Shown: piece by piece, positions 1-4,332 of the stretch
Position numbering within the stretch: the stretch's first letter is position 1
Layout of the letters: every line of letters begins with the position of its first letter
DNA from: an uncultured Veillonella sp.
GTDB lineage: Bacteria; Bacillota; Negativicutes; Veillonellales; Veillonellaceae
Assembly: GCA_902466275.1 (NCBI GenBank)
Contig: CABQQJ010000023.1
Location: 1 to 8,186 of the forward strand
Length of the DNA stretch: 8,186 bases
Direction of reading: 5' to 3'
Notes under the pieces: generated by a model
Databases searched by the model: none
What the model was told of the DNA's origin: nothing
Seen by the model: the letters and a program-made list of their open reading frames with translations, nothing else
Position numbers and translations under genes: made by a program

Positions 1-55
1 GAGGGAATATATTAATTCTAGAGGTAATACCTCGACCTATTAATATCTCATCTGA

Positions 56-80
56 GGGTTATAGGACAAAACGTGTTGGT
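56..80 (+). repeat. Left terminal inverted repeat of the insertion sequence
   Basis: These 25 bases (GGGTTATAGGACAAAACGTG then TTGGT) are the exact reverse complement of 1380-1404. The transposase stop codon lies only 4 bases inside, at 84-86, which is usual for compact insertion sequences. Confidence 0.9.
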
Positions 81-83
81 ACT

Positions 84-1205
84 TTAATCCCAATCATTGA
101 AAGATAATTTGTCATAGTTATGCAAATCACCCCAAGAAATGGCATCCCCCCAAGTTGGAATTATGCCTTGAAGTTGGGCTCTTTCATTCATAGAACTATA
201 TATTTTAGAAATACTTGCATCAGTTGGCATTACCTTAAGTATTTCTTTTGCAGAAAGCGGTCTTGGTGAGTGTAAATAACACCACCAAAAGACCGCTTTT
301 ATACGTTTTTCTACAGACATTCCTCGATGGTAACGCAATAAACGTCTGAGTTGTGCGTTTACTCCGCCTTCAATAGGGTTATTAGTCCTCGGACATTCTT
401 TATCCAACACCAATGTTTCATCTAAATATCGAAACATTGTCTCTGTATTAATTAATACCACTAGAGAGTTATAGGCTTTTAGTAATCGTTCATGCGTAGC
501 TCTTAAATTATCATTACTATCACGTGTCATTTCATTTAGAAACTCTTTAAAAGTCACCCTCCAATTAAATAATCGTTGAATCCATATTTTTGCATCTTCC
601 TGTGTTTTTACGTTATATAAATCGCTTGCTAAATCTTTTAACATAATGCCTGCTAATGTCTTAGGCCGCCTAGTAGTGTAACGATGTACTTGCCATACGG
701 CATGAACAATACAACGTTGAAGCTTGGCGGTACGCCAAACTTTTTTTAATGCTTTTCTAAGACCAGGTCCACCATCAGAAACGACCACAATGGGGGTCGC
801 TATTCGCTGCATAAGAGCTTGCCATGAGCGAGACTGTTCTGACCTACATAAATACCACCCTAATACATATTCACCATCATAACAGATCAAAATACAAGCT
901 TTTTTAGCTAAGTAAATACCATCAACGAATACCACATCTCTCGAGGTTTCAATTTTGGGCGGCATAGGCCATATTTGCCAGAAATCAGCTATCTGTCTAC
1001 GAAATGTACGGCCCTGCCCAGGCATGTCCTGTTGTGTTTCTTTACTAAATAACCAATTTAGAAATCGATGAAAACATTTAGTAGTATTATCAATAGTTTG
1101 TGTAAAGGTGATGTTACACTGCTTACAATGCCATCGTTGTGATCCAGCTTTAGTTTTCCCATATTTTTGACAAGAAAATCCACAATTTATACATCTTACC
1201 AGCAT
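84..1205 (-). CDS. Transposase, IS256 superfamily (IS1249-like)
   Basis: This 373-residue DDE transposase would cut and rejoin the ends of its own insertion sequence. The N-terminus has a zinc ribbon (C5-x2-C8 and C27-x2-C30) followed by an RRQIADFW helix, probably for DNA binding. The catalytic triad is D95 (VVFVDGIYL), D144 (VVVSDGGPG) and E279 (NNPIEGGVNA). The C165-x2-H168 motif (RCIVHA) after the second D is typical of the IS256/Mutator group. I start at the ATG at 1205, which has GGAGGG seven bases upstream. A GTG at 1220 is in frame but overlaps that ribosome binding site. There is no frameshift or internal stop, so the enzyme looks functional. The family is clear; the IS1249 subgroup is inferred from the zinc ribbon plus the TNNPIEGG motif. 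Confidence 0.9.
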   Translation of the reverse strand: MLVRCINCGFSCQKYGKTKAGSQRWHCKQCNITFTQTIDNTTKCFHRFLNWLFSKETQQDMPGQGRTFRRQIADFWQIWPMPPKIETSRDVVFVDGIYLAKKACILICYDGEYVLGWYLCRSEQSRSWQALMQRIATPIVVVSDGGPGLRKALKKVWRTAKLQRCIVHAVWQVHRYTTRRPKTLAGIMLKDLASDLYNVKTQEDAKIWIQRLFNWRVTFKEFLNEMTRDSNDNLRATHERLLKAYNSLVVLINTETMFRYLDETLVLDKECPRTNNPIEGGVNAQLRRLLRYHRGMSVEKRIKAVFWWCYLHSPRPLSAKEILKVMPTDASISKIYSSMNERAQLQGIIPTWGDAISWGDLHNYDKLSFNDWD

Positions 1206-1243
1206 GATTATTCCCTCCACTTAGAACACGATTTTCTAAGAAG

Positions 1244-1273
1244 ATATAACCTTATTGAAGCCAGTAAAATCAA
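1244..1273 (-). promoter_or_regulatory. Candidate transposase promoter
   Basis: On the minus strand, TTGATT (1268-1273) and TTATAT (1244-1249) are separated by 18 bases, which puts the start of transcription near 1237. That leaves a leader of about 30 bases before the ATG at 1205. The match is moderate. Confidence 0.4.
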
Positions 1274-1290
1274 GGGTTTTGGGACTTTTT

Positions 1291-1313
1291 ACCAACACAT
1301 TTTGTCCACCCTC
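1291..1313 (-). repeat. Second, diverged right-end-like sequence inside the element
   Basis: Read on the minus strand this is GAGGGT, GGACAAAA, TGTGTTGGT. The left end reads GAGGGT, TATA, GGACAAAA, CGTGTTGGT (54-80). The two therefore match except for a 4-base TATA gap and one substitution, and both carry the outer GA bases that the outer right repeat lacks. A few bases further in, both also read TCCC. It may be the original right end, or a subterminal transposase binding site. Confidence 0.65.
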
Positions 1314-1339
1314 TAAGTTTATCAAAAGAACTTAAAATA

Positions 1340-1372
1340 GCGATGGATCCAGTAATTTACTGGCTCCATCGC
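1340..1372 (-). terminator. Hairpin upstream of the transposase, terminator-like
   Basis: Two 15-base arms (1340-1354 and 1358-1372) pair with a single mismatch around a 3-base loop. On the minus strand the hairpin is followed by TATTTTAAG, a weak T-rich tail. It sits just inside the right end and upstream of the transposase promoter. Hairpins in this place in other insertion sequences block or bury read-through transcription from the flanking DNA; that role is inferred here. Confidence 0.4.
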
Positions 1373-1379
1373 CTATAAA

Positions 1380-1404
1380 ACCAACACGTTTTGTCCTATA
1401 ACCC
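1380..1404 (-). repeat. Right terminal inverted repeat (outer copy)
   Basis: This is the perfect 25-base partner of 56-80. It lies about 175 bp upstream of the transposase start codon, on the 5' side of that gene. Confidence 0.88.
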
Positions 1405-1428
1405 CATTCTCGTTAGTAACTAGCACAA

Positions 1429-1502
1429 TAAAAATAGCAGGGCTGCCACCCTGCTATTTTTTCGTTCATATGAGACTATGTCACATATTGACATCCCTTG
1501 TC
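1429..1502 (-). ncRNA. Candidate short transcript ending at the terminator
   Basis: The minus-strand promoter at 1509-1537 followed by the terminator hairpin would yield an RNA of about 75 bases with no convincing reading frame. It could be a small RNA, an attenuated leader of a leftward gene now cut off by the insertion sequence, or nothing. The call rests only on promoter plus terminator geometry. Confidence 0.25.
1431..1462. terminator. Strong bidirectional intrinsic terminator
   Basis: A perfect 12-bp stem (AAAATAGCAGGG with CCCTGCTATTTT) closes a 6-base loop. The A-rich left arm and T-rich right arm make it work in both directions. It could end minus-strand transcripts from the orphan gene at 1560-1967, or once have ended a plus-strand gene left of the window from which the insertion sequence now separates it. 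Confidence 0.82.
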
Positions 1503-1503
1503 A
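1479..1503. promoter_or_regulatory. Phased TGTCA/TGACA half-site array, candidate operator
   Basis: TGTCA (1479-1483), TGACA (1489-1493) and TGTCA (1499-1503) alternate in orientation with exactly 5 bases between them, so each begins 10 bases after the last, about one helical turn. The array covers the predicted start site and first two dozen bases of the minus-strand transcript. This is a plausible place for a repressor; the regulator is unknown. Confidence 0.4.
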
Positions 1504-1508
1504 TATAT

Positions 1509-1537
1509 AGAATAACACTTCACTATAGTGTAGTCAA
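1509..1537 (-). promoter_or_regulatory. Minus-strand promoter with palindrome in the spacer
   Basis: TTGACT (1532-1537) and TATTCT (1509-1514) are 17 bases apart on the minus strand, close to the sigma-70-type consensus. The spacer contains the perfect 10-base palindrome CACTATAGTG (1521-1530), a possible operator. The predicted start is near 1502. No gene lies between it and the terminator at 1431-1462. Confidence 0.5.
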
Positions 1538-1559
1538 TAAATCCTCTACGCAATCACTC

Positions 1560-1967
1560 TTAAAAGCTTATCCACTCTAAATTCTCAAAATTATTTAAAA
1601 TTCGTTTATCCATTTTTACCACTTGATTGGAAAACTCTATTCGATTATTAACAAATGAAATATCTGTATACCATTCCTTTAAACTAGCATACACTTCATT
1701 CTCTAAATCAATAATAATGGTTTCAATGGGATCCCAGGTTTTGCATCTTACAGACTCGACCATAACCATACTATTACCTATGAAAGTAACGTCCCTACCA
1801 TAAATCCAAAACGGTAATACTTTCCCCTTTATAGAAATAGAATATATAGCATCTCCATGAGGTGGTTCCGTTTCATATTGTGCTTTTATATTGTACTTTT
1901 CCATTATCTCATTGCTAGCATTTTCTATATATGGCAACGTTGAAATCTTGTAATTATCTGCGTTCAT
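1560..1967 (-). CDS. Hypothetical protein, orphan (135 residues)
   Basis: I do not recognise this protein. It is soluble and mixed alpha/beta in character, with no signal peptide, membrane segment or metal motif. It has an acidic, Tyr- and Asn-rich N-terminal part, a central beta-rich stretch (SISIKGKVLPFWIYGRD) and a C-terminus ending in LEWISF. The start is the ATG at 1967, with GGAG five bases upstream. An in-frame GTG at 1997 would add 10 residues but has no ribosome binding site. It is transcribed away from the small membrane peptide gene at 2107. Small single-domain proteins beside mobile elements are sometimes orphan immunity proteins of interbacterial toxins, but no toxin gene is present and nothing in the sequence proves this. 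Confidence 0.65.
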   Translation of the reverse strand: MNADNYKISTLPYIENASNEIMEKYNIKAQYETEPPHGDAIYSISIKGKVLPFWIYGRDVTFIGNSMVMVESVRCKTWDPIETIIIDLENEVYASLKEWYTDISFVNNRIEFSNQVVKMDKRILNNFENLEWISF

Positions 1968-2039
1968 AAAAGCTCCATTATTTTTAATATCAACCACAAC
2001 AAAGAGGACTGTATATCGCTATTTGTGTAAAAAGTATTT

Positions 2040-2048
2040 TGCTATACT
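2040..2048 (+). promoter_or_regulatory. Extended -10 promoter of the small peptide gene
   Basis: TGCTATACT is an extended -10 element (TG, one base, then TATACT at 2043-2048). No good -35 box is visible at 15-18 bases upstream. The predicted start near 2055 gives a leader of about 50 bases. Confidence 0.55.
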
Positions 2049-2082
2049 TATTACGAAGAGAGTCCGTTGACGTGAGTTAGGT

Positions 2083-2102
2083 TCATCTCCGCGAGGAGGT
2101 GA
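2083..2102 (+). promoter_or_regulatory. Leader hairpin sequestering a very strong Shine-Dalgarno
   Basis: The arms TCATCTCC (2083-2090) and GGAGGTGA (2095-2102) form an 8-bp stem with one G-U pair around GCGA, a GNRA-class tetraloop. The right arm is almost the whole ribosome binding site: GGAGGTGAT (2095-2103) matches nine bases of the 16S rRNA 3' end. The site would therefore be closed in the folded mRNA, as in many type I toxin mRNAs, where excess translation is harmful. Confidence 0.65.
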
Positions 2103-2106
2103 TACT

Positions 2107-2184
2107 ATGACAAATCATGAAGTTACCTATGTAATTATCATAGTTCTGTTATCAGTAGTCACTATCATTGCACTAGTTAAGTAG
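2107..2184 (+). CDS. Small hydrophobic membrane peptide, type I toxin-like (25 residues)
   Basis: This 25-codon gene begins at an ATG three bases after the very strong ribosome binding site GGAGGTGAT. The peptide starts MTNHEVTYV, runs through one continuous hydrophobic helix rich in Ile, Val and Leu (about residues 8-24, IIIVLLSVVTIIALV) and ends in a single Lys. This layout (short polar head with an acidic residue, one transmembrane segment, basic tail) matches holin-like and other single-span type I toxins of low-GC bacteria. Those depolarise or disturb the membrane when freed from an antisense RNA. I cannot assign a named family by eye. Its own extended -10 promoter, sequestered start, long 3' region and opposing TATAAT box support a toxin role. 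A harmless small membrane regulator is the main alternative. Confidence 0.6.
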   Translation: MTNHEVTYVIIIVLLSVVTIIALVK

Positions 2185-2195
2185 TACAACGATAA

Positions 2196-2240
2196 ACGCC
2201 TAACGTATAGAGGAGTGCAGTCCTCTAACACGTTAGGCGT
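2196..2240. terminator. Two-tier hairpin in the 3' region of the peptide gene
   Basis: Perfect 11-bp outer arms (ACGCCTAACGT at 2196-2206 with its complement at 2230-2240) enclose a small internal loop and a perfect 7-bp inner stem (2208-2214 with 2221-2227). T-tails are modest on both strands (ATTTTG after a gap on the plus, TTTATC at once on the minus). It may terminate the peptide mRNA, a minus-strand RNA, or both. Confidence 0.55.
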
Positions 2241-2266
2241 CATCATAATTTTGTTCAGTTTTAGAT

Positions 2267-2298
2267 GAGCCTAACGCCCTAATCACGTTAATGGGCTC
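2267..2298. terminator. Second hairpin sharing the CCTAACG core
   Basis: GAGCC-TAACG (2267-2276) pairs with CGTTA (2286-2290) and GGCTC (2294-2298), leaving a 3-base bulge and a 9-base loop. On the plus strand it is followed by TCTTTATAT. It repeats the CCTAACG/CGTTA core of the hairpin at 2196-2240 and is the more likely end of the plus-strand transcript. Confidence 0.4.
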
Positions 2299-2311
2299 TC
2301 TTTATATGTAT

Positions 2312-2317
2312 ATTATA
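2312..2317 (-). promoter_or_regulatory. Minus-strand TATAAT box facing the peptide gene
   Basis: A perfect TATAAT lies on the minus strand 38 bases past the stop of the exported-protein gene. The -35 region is poor. The predicted start near 2305 would give an RNA running across the 3' region of the peptide gene. The sequence here is AT-rich, so a chance match is possible. Confidence 0.35.
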
Positions 2318-2354
2318 AGCTAATCAAGCTTAAAAAGATAGTACAGTAATAAAC

Positions 2355-2987
2355 TCAATTAGTACCTACACTGTTAATCATTTCTCTAGCCCGCTCAACA
2401 GAAACTGGCTCATTAAATAAAAACACATGGTTCTGCCCCCCATGTTCCCAAGAGGCTAGATAGACAAAATCATCCACCATTCGATAGGTAACAATTATAT
2501 CATTTACAACCTCTGTTTTCTGAGGTAAGTAATCCTTATAATCACCTGCGATATTACCAGATAGAGTCGATACGCGATACTTAATATACTTTGGCATATC
2601 ATCTACACGGTCAAAATATGTTCCTTTTAAAAGCTCATGATAGGCATACACAACTTGTAATACATCGTGATCCACAATGGATACATGTACGGAACGTAAT
2701 CCCTCTAAACCACTTGGCAACTGCGGTTTAAAGTTCAAATGTTGCTTAGCCTCATATAGGGTATCAAACACCTCTAGAGATTGACCTTTACGAGTGCTTC
2801 TATAATCGCTATCCGTCATAGTACAACTACCGAGTCTGTCAGGACATGGAAACTCATTTCTGTCACCATAGGGCTGATCATAAATCGAATTACCATTGAG
2901 TCTAAAACGAGTCGAATCATCTGCGGACACAACATTAATGGAACCTATAAAAGCTAACGTAGCTAATGCACATACAACCTTTTTCAT
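2355..2987 (-). CDS. Exported hypothetical protein with Sec signal peptide
   Basis: This is a 210-residue precursor. Residues 1-22 are a Sec signal peptide (MKK, hydrophobic core, then NVVSA before DD), giving a mature protein of about 188 residues. The Cys in the signal core is not in a lipobox, so it is probably periplasmic or secreted rather than a lipoprotein. The mature part holds two cysteines, C48 and C55 (FPCPDRLGSC), which could form a disulfide. Its C-terminal half (LPSGLEGL, VVYAYHELL, VYLASWEHGG) is loosely reminiscent of DUF4367-type domains, but that is a weak impression. The start is the ATG at 2987 with AGGGGA seven bases upstream; an earlier in-frame start at 3008 has no such site. 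It has its own extended -10 promoter and a repeat cluster upstream. Confidence 0.75.
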   Translation of the reverse strand: MKKVVCALATLAFIGSINVVSADDSTRFRLNGNSIYDQPYGDRNEFPCPDRLGSCTMTDSDYRSTRKGQSLEVFDTLYEAKQHLNFKPQLPSGLEGLRSVHVSIVDHDVLQVVYAYHELLKGTYFDRVDDMPKYIKYRVSTLSGNIAGDYKDYLPQKTEVVNDIIVTYRMVDDFVYLASWEHGGQNHVFLFNEPVSVERAREMINSVGTN

Positions 2988-3026
2988 TATATATTCCCCT
3001 ACAAACAAACTATATATATCAAGTAA

Positions 3027-3035
3027 ATTATATCA
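3027..3035 (-). promoter_or_regulatory. Extended -10 promoter of the exported-protein gene
   Basis: On the minus strand this reads TGATATAAT, a perfect extended -10 element, with the predicted start near 3020 and a leader of about 33 bases. No -35 box is recognisable; the CTATC/CAAAT cluster begins at about that distance upstream. Confidence 0.6.
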
Positions 3036-3051
3036 CTAAAATTTGAAACAG

Positions 3052-3095
3052 CTATCATCACAAATCTATCACATTTGATAGTATCTATCGCAAAT
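3052..3095. repeat. CTATC/CAAAT repeat cluster, candidate operator
   Basis: CTATC occurs at 3052, 3066 and 3085, and its complement GATAG at 3077. Three copies are joined to CAAAT or its complement: CTATC-4-CAAAT (3052-3065), ATTTGATAG (3073-3081, inverted) and CTATC-1-CAAAT (3085-3095). CTATCA and TGATAG at 3066-3081 form a perfect 6-bp inverted repeat. The cluster lies between two divergent promoters and may bind a regulator of one or both genes. Confidence 0.4.
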
Positions 3096-3122
3096 CATTC
3101 TACTATTCAAAATTATTGTAGG

Positions 3123-3131
3123 TGCTATAAT
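3123..3131 (+). promoter_or_regulatory. Extended -10 promoter of the CxCxxC protein gene
   Basis: TGCTATAAT is a perfect extended -10 element (TATAAT at 3126-3131), nearly identical to the one of the small peptide gene. The -35 region is poor. The predicted start near 3138 gives a leader of about 80 bases. Confidence 0.6.
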
Positions 3132-3159
3132 GAACTCAACAAAAGGAACAGGTGCTCAT

Positions 3160-3195
3160 ATGATACTAAATGCACTATTCCAAAACTATAGTTAG
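3160..3195 (+). CDS. Possible 11-residue leader peptide
   Basis: A short frame (MILNALFQNYS) lies in the leader of the CxCxxC gene and stops 22 bases before its ATG. A purine-rich stretch (AAGGAACAGG) precedes it. There is no run of a regulating amino acid and no attenuator hairpin after it, so it may be chance. Confidence 0.15.
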   Translation: MILNALFQNYS

Positions 3196-3217
3196 TAGTT
3201 ATATAAAGGAGACTATC

Positions 3218-3565
3218 ATGACACATACACAATTAACACAACTCGTACAAGCTTTATTAGATGCACCTACAAGCAATGAAACAGTAAAGGAATTCGCTCA
3301 ATCTTGGATCGATGCAGAAGACACCCCTAAACAGGCTGAACTCACAAAACAACTCGTATCTGTAGCAGAACAAAACATTGCTCTTATCGATGAAACAATC
3401 GGCTTTGCAGGCTCTGAACTTGCTACACAAATCCTCGGTGCAGAAGGCGCAGCTAACCTATTACAACACGCTAAAGACATCAAAGCAGAAGGCGCAGAAT
3501 TCTGCGACTGCCCTGGTTGCGTAGCTGCTAAAAATATAATTGATTTGAAAGCGGAAATTGAATAA
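3218..3565 (+). CDS. Small conserved-type protein with C-terminal CxCxxC motif
   Basis: This is a 115-residue, acidic, mainly helical cytoplasmic protein. Its only cysteines are C96, C98 and C101 in FCDCPGC near the C-terminus, a cluster suited to binding a metal ion or to redox chemistry. Proteins of this layout (helical body, then CDCPxC and a helix) occur in Negativicutes and other Firmicutes. I recall them being labelled Hsp90-like chaperones in automatic annotation, a label that nothing here supports, since no GHKL ATPase motif is present. The start is the ATG at 3218 with AAAGGAGA five bases upstream; an in-frame ATG at 3170 has no such site. It is monocistronic, with its own promoter and terminator. 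Its function is unknown. Confidence 0.8.
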   Translation: MTHTQLTQLVQALLDAPTSNETVKEFAQSWIDAEDTPKQAELTKQLVSVAEQNIALIDETIGFAGSELATQILGAEGAANLLQHAKDIKAEGAEFCDCPGCVAAKNIIDLKAEIE

Positions 3566-3579
3566 TATAAATTAATAGA

Positions 3580-3606
3580 AAGAGGCTCCTTAAAAGGAGC
3601 CTTTTT
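3580..3606 (+). terminator. Intrinsic terminator after the CxCxxC gene
   Basis: AGGCTCC (3583-3589) pairs with GGAGCCT (3596-3602), extended by A-T and G-T pairs, and is followed by TTTTTC. The A-rich left side lets it also serve the convergent gene ending at 3623. Confidence 0.85.
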
Positions 3607-3622
3607 CTATATGTTAACTAAT

Positions 3623-4114
3623 TTATACCTTTATATAATCACCTTGAGCCTTACCATTTTCAAAAATTTTAGCTTTATCGCCTACTCTACTTTGCTCAAT
3701 AAGTAAACTCAAGCCGTATTTATATTTAAATTCATTATCCTGGTTTGTCAAATATGCTAGTTTAGCCTCATCTTTTATCACATCATCACGGTTCCACCAA
3801 GGCTTTATCTCTATAACAACAAAATTTTTCTCATTACTGCCACGTTTATGAATAATAATATCTGGTCTAATACGACTCTCCCCCATACTTTTTTTATCAG
3901 CTACATTTCGATTATATTCACAATCTACATGATATTCAGTAACAAATAACTCCAAATAATGACCAAGTTTATGTGAAATAGATAGTTCACTAACATGTTC
4001 ATCATTCTCCACCGGTTCATCAGCCTCATAATTTATTAAAAACTGATCATTATTATGCAACATATCTAATGACTCCCTCAACACCGCTAAGAACTCATCT
4101 ATCAGCTCCATCAT
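3623..4114 (-). CDS. PD-(D/E)XK nuclease-fold protein, solitary
   Basis: This is a 164-residue protein with a restriction-endonuclease-like core: P84-D85 (RIRPDIIIH) followed 16 residues later by E102-x-K104 (VVIEIKP). An upstream helix (SISHKLGHYLELF, about residues 45-57) could supply the acidic residue of the first motif. These residues bind Mg2+ and cut phosphodiester bonds in active members of the superfamily. The N-terminal 40 residues are acidic and helical. There is no methyltransferase, helicase or toxin partner beside it, so the substrate cannot be inferred. The start is uncertain between the adjacent ATGs at 4114 and 4111. AGGAGA at 4119-4124 is 4 or 7 bases upstream of them and favours 4111. 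A TTG at 4129 overlaps that site and is unlikely. Confidence 0.7.
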   Translation of the reverse strand: MMELIDEFLAVLRESLDMLHNNDQFLINYEADEPVENDEHVSELSISHKLGHYLELFVTEYHVDCEYNRNVADKKSMGESRIRPDIIIHKRGSNEKNFVVIEIKPWWNRDDVIKDEAKLAYLTNQDNEFKYKYGLSLLIEQSRVGDKAKIFENGKAQGDYIKV

Positions 4115-4195
4115 ATATTCTCCTAACAATATAATCTCTCCAACAACAATTTAACTTATATTATTTATTATTCTCCCCTTTTATATAAACTCCTC

Positions 4196-4220
4196 TATCA
4201 ATACAACTAATTTATTGATA
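4196..4220. promoter_or_regulatory. 8-bp inverted repeat upstream of the nuclease-fold gene
   Basis: TATCAATA and TATTGATA are perfect complements separated by 9 bases, about 80 bases upstream of the gene's start. The right-hand part of a weak minus-strand promoter (TATAAA-like -10 near 4180) would lie next to it, so an operator is plausible. The rest of 4115-4250 is AT-rich with nothing else recognisable. Confidence 0.33.
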
Positions 4221-4249
4221 CCAACAATTTTATCTTAATCTACTTAAAT

Positions 4250-4330
4250 AAAAAGACCCTTTATTGTGATATGTCCCCCTTTACTGGACAACCAGTAAGG
4301 GGGGGACATATCAAAGCATAGGGGCTTTTT
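4250..4330 (-). terminator. Large nested hairpin terminator of the ABC importer operon
   Basis: The core is a 12-bp perfect stem (GATATGTCCCCC at 4268-4279 with 4301-4312) topped by a T/GG mismatch, a 7-bp stem (TTACTGG with CCAGTAA) and an ACAA loop. Outside it, CTTTTT and AAAAAG flank the structure, so on the minus strand it ends in a T-rich tail (TCTTTTTATTT). It begins right after the stop codon at 4333-4335. It is longer than a usual terminator and could derive from a small palindromic repeat. Confidence 0.7.
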
Positions 4331-4332
4331 TT

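Larger units (their letters stand above)
56..1404 (-). mobile_element. Insertion sequence, IS256 superfamily, IS1249-like, apparently intact
   Basis: A 1349-bp element is bounded by 25-bp perfect inverted repeats and carries one intact transposase gene on the minus strand. The transposase has an N-terminal zinc ribbon and a DDE catalytic triad of the kind seen in IS1249-like transposases. The family call rests on protein motifs read by eye. No target-site duplication is visible: the 8 bases left of the element are TCATCTGA and those to the right are CATTCTCG. The missing duplication may mean an old insertion, a later rearrangement, or misplacement of the right end, since a second end-like sequence lies inside at 1291-1313. 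The element separates the flank at 1-55 from the terminator at 1431-1462. Confidence 0.85.
2190..2305 (-). ncRNA. Candidate antisense RNA (antitoxin-like)
   Basis: Transcription from the minus-strand TATAAT box to the hairpin at 2196-2240 (minus-strand tail TTTATC) would give an RNA of about 115 bases, fully complementary to the 3' region of the peptide mRNA. Known 3'-overlapping type I antitoxins of Bacillus have this arrangement. No expression evidence exists here; the hairpins could instead be the terminator of the gene at 2355-2987. Confidence 0.33.

Noticed and set aside
48..1413. Target-site duplication flanking the insertion sequence
   Set aside because: Eight- and nine-base flanks at either candidate boundary do not match (TCATCTGA versus CATTCTCG), also when the inner right end is used.
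1420..1494. 24-codon minus-strand frame (MSICDIVSYERK...) running through the terminator
   Set aside because: There is no ribosome binding site at a usable distance, and most of its codons are terminator hairpin sequence.
1488..1516. Plus-strand promoter with TTGACA
   Set aside because: The -35 match is perfect but no -10 box lies at 16-18 bases; TATATA is only 10 bases away.
2301..2327. Minus-strand promoter TTGATT/TATAAA for the antisense RNA
   Set aside because: The spacing is 15 bases, too short; the TATAAT at 2312-2317 is the better candidate.
1259..4298. Shared CCAGTAA/TTACTGG words in the insertion-sequence hairpin and the importer terminator
   Set aside because: Only 7 bases are shared and in opposite arm order; chance is sufficient.
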